64,000 bases of DNA. Source: Herbaspirillum aquaticum (GTDB lineage: Bacteria > Pseudomonadota > Gammaproteobacteria > Burkholderiales > Burkholderiaceae_D). Positions 52,880 to 61,396 of this stretch are shown one piece after another. The notes under the pieces are model-generated. The model saw nothing but the letters and a program-made list of their open reading frames with translations. It had not been told where the DNA came from and made no database searches. How positions within the stretch are numbered: position 1 is the first letter of the stretch; the number at the start of each line of letters is the position of its first letter. The stretch spans positions 124,001-188,000 of the forward strand of contig NZ_NJGV01000002.1 of the NCBI RefSeq assembly GCF_002213425.1, written 5' to 3'. The position numbers and the translations under genes were made by a program.

Positions 52880-53821
52880 CTACATGGCCTGCACGATCAT
52901 CTCGCCCGACCGGCCCGGCAACTCGCCCCAGGCGATCGGCAGGATGGGCAGGACGTCATTCTTGATGCTCTGGTAGTAGTCGCCCATGGAGACCAGTTCA
53001 TAGCCTTGGGTGCGCCAGCCGCTGAGCAATTGTTCGAAAATGGGGCCGAGTTTCTGTCCTTCAAGTTCCGCGTGCAGGGTAAACACATGGTCACGCGGTT
53101 GCTTGGTCAGCTGAAGCAAGAATTCAGCGGCATTGCCGGCATCGATCATCTTGCCGCCGATCTCGCGGCCCAGGATTTCATCCAGGGTGGGCAGGGTGGT
53201 CGGCAGCTGCACGCAGGACAGCGGCTTGCCGAACGCCGCCAGGCGATGCGGACCGGCATCGGCATCGGCCAGGCGGCCGTCTTCGCGTAGCTGCGAGCGG
53301 CCGTCCGAGCTATAGGCCATGCCGAACTGGTCCAGCTGGACGAACGCGTGATCGTTCATCTGCCAGCCTGCGGCCCCGTGCGTGCGCGGCGCTTCACCGA
53401 AGATCTCGCGGTAGCGGGCATGCGACTTGTGCATGGTCTCTACCGTCCATTGGGCGTCGGCAGTGCGGACGTCATCCTGCCAGACACGGTGGTCCCAGGT
53501 ATGGATGCCGCATTCGAAACCGGCGTCCCTGGCTGCGCGCATGAATTCGGCGCAAGTCTTGCCGATGTCCGGTGCTGGCAGCAGGGTGCCGTACATCAGG
53601 GTTTTGAGGCCGTAGTGTTCCACCACGGAGGTACGCGAGACCTTGCTGAAGAAGCCCGGACGGAAGATCTGCTTCAAGGCCCAGCCGGTGTGGTCGGGGC
53701 CGAGCGAAAACAGGAAGGTGGCGCCGGCGCGGTGGCGGCGCAGCTGGTTGATCAGGTTGGGGACGCCCACGCGGGTGCCGCGGTAGGTGTCGGCGTCGAT
53801 CTTGAGTGTGAGTTTGGGCAA
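52880..53821 (-). CDS. arnD: 4-deoxy-4-formamido-L-arabinose-phosphoundecaprenol deformylase ArnD
   Basis: A 313-residue NodB-like polysaccharide deacetylase, against about 296 in E. coli. LTLKIDADTYRGTRVGVPNL at the N terminus holds the Asp of the active site, and the ECGIHTWDHRVWQDDV stretch supplies the metal-binding His pair. It removes the formyl group from the undecaprenyl-linked sugar. The proposed start is TTG at 53821, chosen because the conserved domain begins at once; the frame reaches an ATG at 53983 but no in-frame ATG or GTG lies between. A terminator separates it from the rest of the arn cluster. Confidence 0.87.
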   Translation of the reverse strand: MPKLTLKIDADTYRGTRVGVPNLINQLRRHRAGATFLFSLGPDHTGWALKQIFRPGFFSKVSRTSVVEHYGLKTLMYGTLLPAPDIGKTCAEFMRAARDAGFECGIHTWDHRVWQDDVRTADAQWTVETMHKSHARYREIFGEAPRTHGAAGWQMNDHAFVQLDQFGMAYSSDGRSQLREDGRLADADAGPHRLAAFGKPLSCVQLPTTLPTLDEILGREIGGKMIDAGNAAEFLLQLTKQPRDHVFTLHAELEGQKLGPIFEQLLSGWRTQGYELVSMGDYYQSIKNDVLPILPIAWGELPGRSGEMIVQAM

Positions 53822-54040
53822 TTCGCTGGACCGGAAAGAGGGTGATGGGCGGTGGTCCGCCGTGTTCTTGCTTGCTGTCGGGGGCGTGCGCCGGGCATTG
53901 GACTGCGGCCGCCGATGACAAGTTGCGAGACTAGCATCCTGCGCCGGATAGAACAATATGCAGCAGCGCAGCATGCGGGGCAATCCAGTGTCATGGCGAC
54001 GGCCTGTTTCGCCTCAATCCAGGCGCAAGGCAGCCGGAAA

Positions 54041-54067
54041 AAGCAAAACCGCGCCGAGGCGCGGTTT
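54041..54067 (-). terminator. Terminator between arnA-DH and arnD
   Basis: AAACCGCGCC and GGCGCGGTTT form a strong stem; on the minus strand it is followed by TTTTGCTTTTT. It lies 27 bases after the dehydrogenase stop and would end the main arn transcript before arnD. Confidence 0.85.
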
Positions 54068-54093
54068 GCAGGAGAGCAGCGATCAGCGACCGG

Positions 54094-55149
54094 TCAGTCC
54101 ATCAGTGCACGGGCCTCGGCCACCTGGCTGCGGTAGGCGTCGAAGATGTTGCGCAGGGTGTCGGCCATGGTGGTCTTGGGCGCCCAGTTCAGTTCTTCGC
54201 AGGTGTTGGTGATCTTCGGCACGCGGTTCTGCACGTCCTGGTAACCCTTGCCGTAGTAGGCGGCGGAGGTGGTTTCCACCAGTTGCACCTGCTTGGCGGA
54301 GTCGGCGTATTCCGGGTACTCGGCAGCCAGCTTGAGCATCATGTCGGCCAGGTCCTTGATGGAATAATTGTTCACCGGGTTGCCGATGTTGTAGATCTTG
54401 CCTGTGGCCACGCCGCCTTCGTTGGCGATGATCTTCATCAGGGCGTCGATGCCGTCATCGATGTAGGTGAAGGCACGCTTCTGCTGGCCGCCGTCGACCA
54501 GGGAGATGTTCTCGCCACGGACGATGTGGCCGAAGAACTGGGTCACCACGCGCGAGGAACCTTCCTTCGGGGTGTGGATCGAGTCCAGGCCGGCACCGAT
54601 CCAGTTGAACGGACGGAACAGGGTGAAGTTCAGGCCGGCTTCCATGCCGTAGCCCCAGATGACGCGGTCCATCAGCTGCTTGGCACAGGAGTAGATCCAG
54701 CGCGGCTTGTTGATCGGGCCGCAGATCAGTTCGGATTCTTCCGGATCGAATTCCTCGTCATGGCACATGCCATAGACTTCCGAGGTCGAGGGGAAGACCA
54801 GGTGCTTCTTGTACTTGGCAGCCGAACGCACGATCGGCAGGTTGGCTTCGAAGTCCAGCTCGAACACGCGCAGCGGGGCGTTCACGTAGGTCGACGGGGT
54901 GGCAATGGCCACCAGCGGCAGGATCACGTCACACTTCTTGACGTGATATTCCACCCACTCCTGGTTGATGGTGATATCGCCCTCGAAGAAGTGCATGCGC
55001 GACTTGTAAGCCTCGTTTTCCAGAATGTCGGTGATGCGGTCGGTCATCATGTCCATGCCGTAGACGTGCCAGTCCGTGGTTTCCAGGATGCGCTTGGACA
55101 GGTGGTGGCCGATGAAGCCGTTGACGCCGAGAATGAGGACTTTTTTCAT
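54094..55149 (-). CDS. UDP-glucuronate decarboxylase (ArnA dehydrogenase domain as separate protein)
   Basis: A 351-residue SDR enzyme matching the C-terminal half of E. coli ArnA, which oxidises and decarboxylates UDP-glucuronate to UDP-4-keto-arabinose. The NAD-binding GVNGFIGHHL is at residues 8-17. The catalytic STSEVYGMC and YSCAKQLMDRV (YxxxK) are present, as is LFRPFNWIGAGLDS. Only the dehydrogenase half is encoded; the formyltransferase half is the next gene upstream, 30 bases away. The protein may work free or in complex with it. Confidence 0.93.
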   Translation of the reverse strand: MKKVLILGVNGFIGHHLSKRILETTDWHVYGMDMMTDRITDILENEAYKSRMHFFEGDITINQEWVEYHVKKCDVILPLVAIATPSTYVNAPLRVFELDFEANLPIVRSAAKYKKHLVFPSTSEVYGMCHDEEFDPEESELICGPINKPRWIYSCAKQLMDRVIWGYGMEAGLNFTLFRPFNWIGAGLDSIHTPKEGSSRVVTQFFGHIVRGENISLVDGGQQKRAFTYIDDGIDALMKIIANEGGVATGKIYNIGNPVNNYSIKDLADMMLKLAAEYPEYADSAKQVQLVETTSAAYYGKGYQDVQNRVPKITNTCEELNWAPKTTMADTLRNIFDAYRSQVAEARALMD

Positions 55150-55179
55150 AATGTTGAGAGCTAGTGAATGGCCCGGATT

Positions 55180-56097
55180 TCAGGAGGCCATGTATTTCAG
55201 ATAATTGTTGAGGGAAGCATCCTGATCATTGATCTGGATCCCCAGGATCTGCAGGAAGTTGCCATCGCCACAACGGGCGTACAACTTGCCGCCTTCGAAG
55301 AACTTGTCTTGCGTACCATGGGCCCGCTGCAGGGCAGGGTGGGCCGCTGGCGGAACCAGCCGGGTTCTCGTGACCGTAATTTTATCACCCGCGATTTCCT
55401 CGAAGGCGCCGGGATAGGGCGGAGCCACCGCGCGCACCAGGTTATGCACCTCGCCGGCGGTGCGGCGCCAGTCGATGCGCCCATCTTCAGGCTTGCGGCC
55501 ACTGAAATAACTGCCTTGCGACAGGTCGTTGGGCAGGTTCGGTGTCTGGCCCGCCAGCATCGCCGGCAGCACGTTCCAGAGCGTCATTTCGGCCGCCACC
55601 ACCACCTTGCCGAAGACTTCATGGGCGGTGTCGTCGGGAAGGATGGGCACCGACGTCTGCGCCACGATGGCGCCGGCATCCGGCTTGACGGTCATCTCAT
55701 GCAGGGTGGCGCCGGTTTCGGTTTCGCCATGCAGTACCGCCCAGTTGATGGGCACGCGGCCGCGGTACTTGGGCAGCAGCGAACCGTGCATGTTGTAGGC
55801 GCCGCGGCGGGCGCAGGCCAGCACTTCCACCGGCAGCATATGACGATAGTAGAAGCTGAAGATGAAGTCCGGCTGCAAGGCCTGCAGCTGCGCCAGCAAT
55901 TGCGGCGAACGCGGGTCGGCGGGGGTGATGCAGGCGATGCCGTGTTCGCGGCACAGGCCGGCCACGGAGCCAAACCAGATGTTCTCGGTGGCGCTGTCCT
56001 CATGGGTCACCACCAGCGACACCTGCACGCCACGGGCCAGCAGGACTTTCAGGCAGCGTACGCCTACATCATGGTAGGCAAAGACGACGGCGTTCAT
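55180..56097 (-). CDS. Formyltransferase (ArnA formyltransferase domain as separate protein)
   Basis: A 305-residue enzyme matching the N-terminal half of ArnA, which formylates UDP-4-amino-4-deoxy-L-arabinose with 10-formyl-tetrahydrofolate. The start is MNAVVFAYHDVGVRCLKVLL; the active-site YNMHGSLLPKYRGRVPINWA (Asn and His) and VKPDAGAIVAQ (Asp) are intact. It overlaps arnC by ATGA. Residues after about 205 form the usual C-terminal OB-like domain. Confidence 0.93.
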   Translation of the reverse strand: MNAVVFAYHDVGVRCLKVLLARGVQVSLVVTHEDSATENIWFGSVAGLCREHGIACITPADPRSPQLLAQLQALQPDFIFSFYYRHMLPVEVLACARRGAYNMHGSLLPKYRGRVPINWAVLHGETETGATLHEMTVKPDAGAIVAQTSVPILPDDTAHEVFGKVVVAAEMTLWNVLPAMLAGQTPNLPNDLSQGSYFSGRKPEDGRIDWRRTAGEVHNLVRAVAPPYPGAFEEIAGDKITVTRTRLVPPAAHPALQRAHGTQDKFFEGGKLYARCGDGNFLQILGIQINDQDASLNNYLKYMAS

Positions 56098-57053
56098 AAG
56101 GCTTGCTTGTCTTCTGAAGAGGATTTCTCAAGGATGGCCTGCACCACGTAGCGCGGGCGTGCCCGCACCTGCATGTAGATGCGGCCGATGTATTCGCCCA
56201 GCAGGCCAATGGAGAACAGGATCACGCCCATCAGGAAGAAGGTGATCGCAAAGAGGGTAAAGACGCCGCCCACTTCGGCGCCGATCAGCAGGCGGCGCAC
56301 CACGATGAGGATGAACAGCGCCGCCGACGCGAACGACAGTCCGATGCCCAGGAGCGAGAAGAACTGCAGCGGCACCAGCGAGAAGCCGGTCACCAGGTCG
56401 AAGTTCAGGCGGATCAGGCTGTAGAAGGAATACTTTGATTCCCCGGCCGAACGTTCTTCATGTTCCACCACGATCTCGGTCGGATTGCGCGAGAAGGTGT
56501 AGGCCAGCGCCGGCACGAAGGTATTGACCTCGCTGCAGCGGTTGACCAGGTCGATGACATTGCGGCCATAGGCCCGCAACATGTTGCCCTGGTCGGTCAT
56601 CTTGATGCGGGTGATCTTTTCGCGCAGGCGGTTCATGGCCTTGGAGGCATAGGTCCGCCATGCCGAATCCTGGCGCTTGCGGCGAATCGAGCCGACATAG
56701 TCGTAGCCCTCGCGCATCTTGGCCACCAGGTTGCCGATTTCTTCCGGCGGGTTCTGCAGGTCGGCGTCCAGGGTCACGACGACGTCGCCACGGGTCGCTT
56801 CGAAGCCGGCCATGATCGCCATGTGCTGGCCGTAATTGCCGTTGAACAGGACCACTCGCGTCACATCGGGACGCAGGCGGTATTGCTCGGCCAGGATGCC
56901 GGCCGAACGGTCGCGGCTGCCATCGTTGACGAAGATGACTTCATAGCTGTAGCCCAAGGCGTCCAGCGCCGGGTAGAGGCGCTCGAACAATTTGGAGAGC
57001 CCGGATTCCTCGTTGTAAACCGGGATGACGACGGACAGTTCTGGTTTCATCAA
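56094..57053 (-). CDS. arnC: Undecaprenyl-phosphate 4-deoxy-4-formamido-L-arabinose transferase ArnC
   Basis: A 319-residue GT2 glycosyltransferase with two C-terminal membrane helices. SVVIPVYNEESGLSKLFERL and VVTLDADLQNPPEEIGNLVA (DxD) form the catalytic domain, and SFYSLIRLNFDLVTGFSLVP leads into the membrane part. It transfers the formylated sugar to undecaprenyl phosphate. Two adjacent ATG codons begin the frame. A 202-base AT-rich gap with a hairpin separates it from arnB. Confidence 0.93.
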   Translation of the reverse strand: MMKPELSVVIPVYNEESGLSKLFERLYPALDALGYSYEVIFVNDGSRDRSAGILAEQYRLRPDVTRVVLFNGNYGQHMAIMAGFEATRGDVVVTLDADLQNPPEEIGNLVAKMREGYDYVGSIRRKRQDSAWRTYASKAMNRLREKITRIKMTDQGNMLRAYGRNVIDLVNRCSEVNTFVPALAYTFSRNPTEIVVEHEERSAGESKYSFYSLIRLNFDLVTGFSLVPLQFFSLLGIGLSFASAALFILIVVRRLLIGAEVGGVFTLFAITFFLMGVILFSIGLLGEYIGRIYMQVRARPRYVVQAILEKSSSEDKQAL

Positions 57054-57122
57054 ATATCAAAAAAATGCTGGAATTACGCGGCGCCGACACGCATGGATTT
57101 GCATCGGCTGCCATAAATCAAA

Positions 57123-57164
57123 GGCCCGATGCGCCGCGATCAGCTTCGTCGCGGCGTTCAGGCC
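57123..57164. repeat. Strong inverted repeat between arnB and arnC
   Basis: CGCCGCGA (57132-57139) and TCGCGGCG (57149-57156) form a perfect stem around a 9-base loop, with outer GGCC arms. On the minus strand it is followed by the weakly T-rich TTTGATTTAT. It may be an attenuator, terminator or mRNA-processing site within the arn cluster. Confidence 0.65.
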
Positions 57165-57255
57165 AGGAAAATGTGCTGCTGTGAACTTGCGAAATTGCAA
57201 ATAAATCGAATTATGCCGAATTTTTTGGTCAATTTCCTTGCATGATCCGCAAAAA

Positions 57256-58377
57256 TCAACCAAGCACCGATTTTACCGTTTTAACCGAACGCTCAACGTC
57301 ATCTTTACTCATGGCATTGAACATGGGCAGCGAGACGATGCGCTGGCCGACGCGTTCGGCCACCGGGAACATGCCTTCCTTGAAGCCGCGTTCACGATAG
57401 AGCTTCAGCAAATGAATGGCCGGGTAGTGGTAGCCGATACCGACCTGCTTTTCCATCATTTTTTCCATGAAGGCGGCGCGGGTGATGCGCTCGGGCAGGA
57501 CCAGCTGGAACATGTGCCAGTTGGAATTTTCGAAATCTGCCACCGGCAGCTGGGCGCCGAAGCTGGCTTCGAAATCGCTGCCGAAACAGGCGAAATAGTG
57601 GCGCGCCAGTTCCTTGCGATGGGCGGTGACGGCATCGATATGGGCAAACTGGCCCAGGCCGATGGCAGCAGCCACGTCGGTCATGTTGAACTTGCCGCCC
57701 AGCACGTCCACCTCCAGGCCGTCGAAGCCGCTGCGGGTGACGCCTTGCAGGCGGTATTTCTCGGCCAGGCGGGCTTCCTCGGCATTGTTGAGCACCAGGA
57801 ACCCGCCTTCGGAGCTGGTGATGTTCTTGTTGGCTTGCAGGCTGAAGGAGACGAAATCGCCAAACGCGCCGATGCGCTTGCCGTTCCAGGTCGATCCCAG
57901 GGCCTGGGCGGCATCTTCCACCACGCGCAGCTTGTGCTTGGCGGCGATGGCGTAGAGGCGGTCCATGTCCAGCGGCAGGCCGGCCAGGTAGACCGGGATG
58001 ATGGCTTTGGTGCGCGGGGTGATGGCCGCTTCCAGGCGGTCCAGGTCGATGTTGCGGGTCACCGGGTCGATGTCGGCGAAAACCGGCGTGGCGCCGGTTT
58101 CCAGGATGACGTTGGCGGTGGCGACCCAGGAGATCGGGGTGGTGATGACTTCATCGCCCGCGCCGATGCCGGCGATGCGCAGCGCGATCTCCATGGTGCA
58201 GGTGCCGGAATTGAAGGTGCGCACGATGCGCCCGCCCAGGTAGTCCGACAAGGCCTTTTCGAACGCCTGCACCTTGGGGCCGCTGGTGATCCAGCCCGAA
58301 CGCAGCACCTCGCCGACAGCGGTGATGGTGGCTTCATCGATGGTGGGTTTGGCAAACGGCAGGAAGGGCAGGCTCAT
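57256..58377 (-). CDS. arnB: UDP-4-amino-4-deoxy-L-arabinose aminotransferase ArnB
   Basis: A 373-residue PLP enzyme of the DegT/DnrJ/EryC1 family. FLPFAKPTIDEATITAVGEV and the GWITSGPKVQAFEKALSDYL stretch are typical of ArnB. The PLP lysine is in SFSLQANKNITSSEGG, and VVEDAAQALGSTWNGKRIG comes before it. It converts the 4-keto sugar to the 4-amino sugar using glutamate. It lies 97 bases downstream of the ArnE/F-type gene. Confidence 0.93.
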   Translation of the reverse strand: MSLPFLPFAKPTIDEATITAVGEVLRSGWITSGPKVQAFEKALSDYLGGRIVRTFNSGTCTMEIALRIAGIGAGDEVITTPISWVATANVILETGATPVFADIDPVTRNIDLDRLEAAITPRTKAIIPVYLAGLPLDMDRLYAIAAKHKLRVVEDAAQALGSTWNGKRIGAFGDFVSFSLQANKNITSSEGGFLVLNNAEEARLAEKYRLQGVTRSGFDGLEVDVLGGKFNMTDVAAAIGLGQFAHIDAVTAHRKELARHYFACFGSDFEASFGAQLPVADFENSNWHMFQLVLPERITRAAFMEKMMEKQVGIGYHYPAIHLLKLYRERGFKEGMFPVAERVGQRIVSLPMFNAMSKDDVERSVKTVKSVLG

Positions 58378-58474
58378 GGTGGAATCCGGTCAGGCTAGGT
58401 TCAGGGGAGGGGCGCCAGCGAACGTGCGCGGCAAGCGCCGGCGCGGCGGGCGCAAGGCAACTCGCTATTGTAAA

Positions 58475-58846
58475 TCAGCTTCTGGTCAGCAAGACAACGC
58501 CGACGATGATCACGCCGATGGCCAGCAGGCGCTGCAGCGAGATCGCCTCGCCCAGGAAATACCACGCGCCGATGGCGTTGATGATGTAGCCCAGCGACAG
58601 CAAGGGGTAGGCGATGGTCACATCCACGCGCGACAGGCCGATGATCCACACGCCCACCGAGATCACGTAGCAGGAGAGTCCGCCAATGATGGGCAGCTGG
58701 GTAGCCAGCTTGATCCCGGTGGAAAACCAGTTGTCGGCCGTCAGGTGGATCGCGCCGACGGCATTGGTGCCGGCCTTGAGCAGCAGTTGTGCAACGGCGT
58801 TGAGGCAGATGCCGGCGAAGATGAAGCCAAAGGTCGTCAGGTTCAT
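58475..58846 (-). CDS. ArnE/ArnF-type small membrane flippase subunit
   Basis: A 123-residue protein with four predicted helices of the small multidrug resistance/EamA type. FAGICLNAVAQLLLKAGTNA is the first helix; VDVTIAYPLLSLGYIINAIG is close to the family motif. In enterics two such genes (arnE and arnF) form a heterodimer that flips undecaprenyl-phosphate-aminoarabinose. Only one is seen here; it overlaps the arnT stop by four bases. Confidence 0.88.
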   Translation of the reverse strand: MNLTTFGFIFAGICLNAVAQLLLKAGTNAVGAIHLTADNWFSTGIKLATQLPIIGGLSCYVISVGVWIIGLSRVDVTIAYPLLSLGYIINAIGAWYFLGEAISLQRLLAIGVIIVGVVLLTRS

Positions 58847-60570
58847 TTCGCCGCTTTCTTCTCGCCGCCAGCGGCAGCGGCGGGCGCGGGATCATTGGCC
58901 ACGATGACGCGGCGCGGGTCCTGGCCGATCAGGCGCATCGGCAGCTTGCGTTCCAGCAGCTGCTGATAGATGTTCGGCGCGATGATGGCGATGTCCTTCT
59001 TGCCTGCTGCATTGTCGGCCACCCATTGCGCCACGAAAGCGTCGATGGTCGGCAGCCACAGCTGCGGTTCTTGCTTGAGGCCGAATTCCATCTCATCGGC
59101 GTGCTGTACCAGGGTCATGGTGCGGCGCAGGTAGAAGGGCAGGGCTTGCTCATAGCGGCCGACCAGGTAGATCGGGGTTTCCGGCTTGAGCTCGGCCTGC
59201 AGCGCCGGCACATAGTCCACGCCTGCCGAGTAGCGGCCTTGCGGGTCATGGCCCAGCATCAGCAACTGTCCCGCCACGAAGGCGGTTGCCGCCAGCGAGG
59301 TCACCGCCCAGTCCTTGTGCTGTCGGGCCAGGCGGATGGCGGCGATGCCGCCGACGAAGAAGATCAGGGTCGCGGCATACAGGTAGGGCACATGCGCTTC
59401 GACCAGGGGCAGCGAGAAGGCGTCCTTGGCCAACGAAGGCACGCGCGGAATGAAGGCCAGTGCCACGGCCGAAGGCAGCGCCACCAGCGAGCCGGCCCAG
59501 GCCAGTGCCTTGTAGTCCGCTTCTTCCAGGTAGCAGGCGATCAGCAGGGCCAGCGCCGGGAAGATCGGCAGGATGTAGGACGGCAGCTTGGAGTCCGAGA
59601 TGCTGAAGAAAACGAAGATGAACACCGCCCACACCAGCAGCATCCGCTTGGGCTGGAAGCGGCCACCGTTCAAGCTGTTGTAGCCGGCCGTGTCGCGCTG
59701 TTCGCGGGTGCCTTTCCACAGACTCTGGAAGAATACGCCCAGCCAGGGAATGATGCCCAGCACCAGGATGGGGATGAAGTAGTACCACGGCCCGGTACGG
59801 CTATGAATCTTGGTCGTGAAGCGCTGGAAGTGCTCGTGGATGAAGAAGAACTGCGGGAATTCCGGATTGCGCAGCGACACCGCCACGAACCAGGGCGTAC
59901 AGATCGCGAAGAAGAGGATCAAGCCCTTGACCAGGTGCAGCCGCTTCCAGATGGCCCAGTCGCGTGCGAAGACGGTATAGAGCACCAGCACCGCGCCCGG
60001 CAGGACGATGCCGATCAGGCCCTTGGACAGCACCGCCAGCGCCATGCCGGCCCAGCACAAGAGCATCCAGTTGCGCTGGCCCTCGCGCGAGGCGCCGTCA
60101 CGCTGTGCCATCAACAGCGAGCACAGGGCGATGGTCATCATTCCCGACAGCCCCATGTCCAGCGTATTGATGTGGCCCATGCCCGCCCAGAAGAAGCTGG
60201 AGGCCAGCACCAGCGCGGCATAGAAGCCGACGCGGCCATTGAAGACGCGGGTGCCGGTATAAGCGGCCAGGCCGATGCCCAGCAGGCCGCACAGGCCCGT
60301 CCACAGGCGCGCCTGCCATTCACCCAGGCCAAACAGCTCGAAGGTGATGGCATTCATCCAGGTTTGCAGGGGCGGTTTCTCGAAATATTTGATGCCATTG
60401 AGGCGGGTGGTGATCCAGTCCTGCGTGGCCACCATCTCGCGCGCCATCTCGGCATAGCGGCCTTCGTCGGTAGGCACCAGCACACGGGCGCCCAGCATCC
60501 AGAACCAGACCAGCAGGAAGAGAATGAGCAGCGTCCAGACGAACGCTTTGGATTTGTACAGTTCGCGCAT
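58843..60570 (-). CDS. arnT: 4-amino-4-deoxy-L-arabinose lipid A transferase ArnT
   Basis: A 575-residue GT83/PMT-fold integral membrane glycosyltransferase. VLVPTDEGRYAEMAREMVAT near residues 29-48 holds the conserved acidic loop, and RLNGIKYFEKPPLQTWMNAI is diagnostic of ArnT. About twelve hydrophobic helices are followed by a periplasmic C-terminal domain. It transfers aminoarabinose to lipid A phosphates, which reduces polymyxin binding. AAGGA about ten bases before the ATG supports the start; the frame is open 51 codons further. Confidence 0.94.
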   Translation of the reverse strand: MRELYKSKAFVWTLLILFLLVWFWMLGARVLVPTDEGRYAEMAREMVATQDWITTRLNGIKYFEKPPLQTWMNAITFELFGLGEWQARLWTGLCGLLGIGLAAYTGTRVFNGRVGFYAALVLASSFFWAGMGHINTLDMGLSGMMTIALCSLLMAQRDGASREGQRNWMLLCWAGMALAVLSKGLIGIVLPGAVLVLYTVFARDWAIWKRLHLVKGLILFFAICTPWFVAVSLRNPEFPQFFFIHEHFQRFTTKIHSRTGPWYYFIPILVLGIIPWLGVFFQSLWKGTREQRDTAGYNSLNGGRFQPKRMLLVWAVFIFVFFSISDSKLPSYILPIFPALALLIACYLEEADYKALAWAGSLVALPSAVALAFIPRVPSLAKDAFSLPLVEAHVPYLYAATLIFFVGGIAAIRLARQHKDWAVTSLAATAFVAGQLLMLGHDPQGRYSAGVDYVPALQAELKPETPIYLVGRYEQALPFYLRRTMTLVQHADEMEFGLKQEPQLWLPTIDAFVAQWVADNAAGKKDIAIIAPNIYQQLLERKLPMRLIGQDPRRVIVANDPAPAAAAGGEKKAAK

Positions 60571-60626
60571 TGACAGCGGTTCCTTGTTGCGTGTTCTTGG
60601 GTTTCTTGTCGCGGCAGGTGCCGGCG

Positions 60627-61007
60627 TCAGGCCTGGGGTGCAATGATCAGCGCCAGGGCGACCTTGCGCCCTTCGGCCATGAGGATGTTGTAGGTGCGGC
60701 AGGCGGCCTGGTTGTCCATGCACTCCACGCCGATGCGGCGCGCGGTCAGCACCGTGGTCAGCTTGGGATGGACGAAGCGCTGGCGCTCGCCGGTGCCCAG
60801 GATGACCACGTCGGGCGCGGTGGCATCGATCTGGGCGAAATGCTCGGGAGTGAGCGCTTCGAAGCTTTCCACCGGCCAGGGTACCGGCTCGGTCTCGGGC
60901 AGCACCAGCAGGCTGTTGGTGAAACGGATGGCATTGAGCTCGACGCCGTCCTCATCATAGGCGGTGACGGTCTGGTATTGCTTGGTTTCGGTCGAATGGA
61001 GCTTCAT
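60627..61007 (-). CDS. Mth938-like (DUF498) domain protein
   Basis: A 126-residue protein of the DUF498/NDUFAF3 type. MKLHSTETKQYQTVTAYDED, the PDVVILGTGERQRFVHPKLT segment and VECMDNQAACRTYNILMAEG are the family landmarks. Function is unknown in bacteria. The frame is open 25 codons further upstream to an ATG at 61082; the ATG at 61007 fits the family start better though no strong ribosome site is seen. It lies 56 bases upstream of arnT in the same direction, so co-transcription is likely. Confidence 0.88.
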   Translation of the reverse strand: MKLHSTETKQYQTVTAYDEDGVELNAIRFTNSLLVLPETEPVPWPVESFEALTPEHFAQIDATAPDVVILGTGERQRFVHPKLTTVLTARRIGVECMDNQAACRTYNILMAEGRKVALALIIAPQA

Positions 61008-61396
61008 CGCAGATGGGCAGGATGGGTTGCAGGCGGCCCCGCGGGGCGAACGGCCGGGCCATGATGTCAAGCCGACATGCATCGCAGCAACGCGGTCGTA
61101 AAGTGCGCCATTGTAGCCGTTTCCGACCCCGGCGCACGCCTATTTGATTGATAAAATGCTTAGCTTTGGGCAAAATGGCCGGTTCCCGGCAAGCCCAAGA
61201 GGCAGCGCCGCAGGCCGCTTTGCAGGTGCTTTACATTGCACTGCAGCAGGCAACACCGTGCAGGAAAATGACGGCAAGCGTGGTAATGGAGGGAGCCGCA
61301 GCATAAAGGTTCCGGTCCGGCGTCCCGCGGCCGATGAAGCAGGACAGGACGGGCAGGGCCAATGCCGCCTGTGGCGAAACGATTAGAGGAAGAGCT
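61008..61396. other. 389-base divergent gap upstream of alaA
   Basis: This region must hold promoters for the leftward DUF498-arnT group and for alaA. On the minus strand TACAAT at 61110-61115 could be a -10, but no good -35 was found. TGATAAAAT near 61149-61157 is AT-rich and could serve the right side. No gene or RNA was recognised. Confidence 0.5.

Noticed and set aside
57181-57255. Sigma-70 promoter upstream of arnC
   Set aside because: A TTGACC and a CATAAT occur on the minus strand but are only 11 bases apart, too close to act together.
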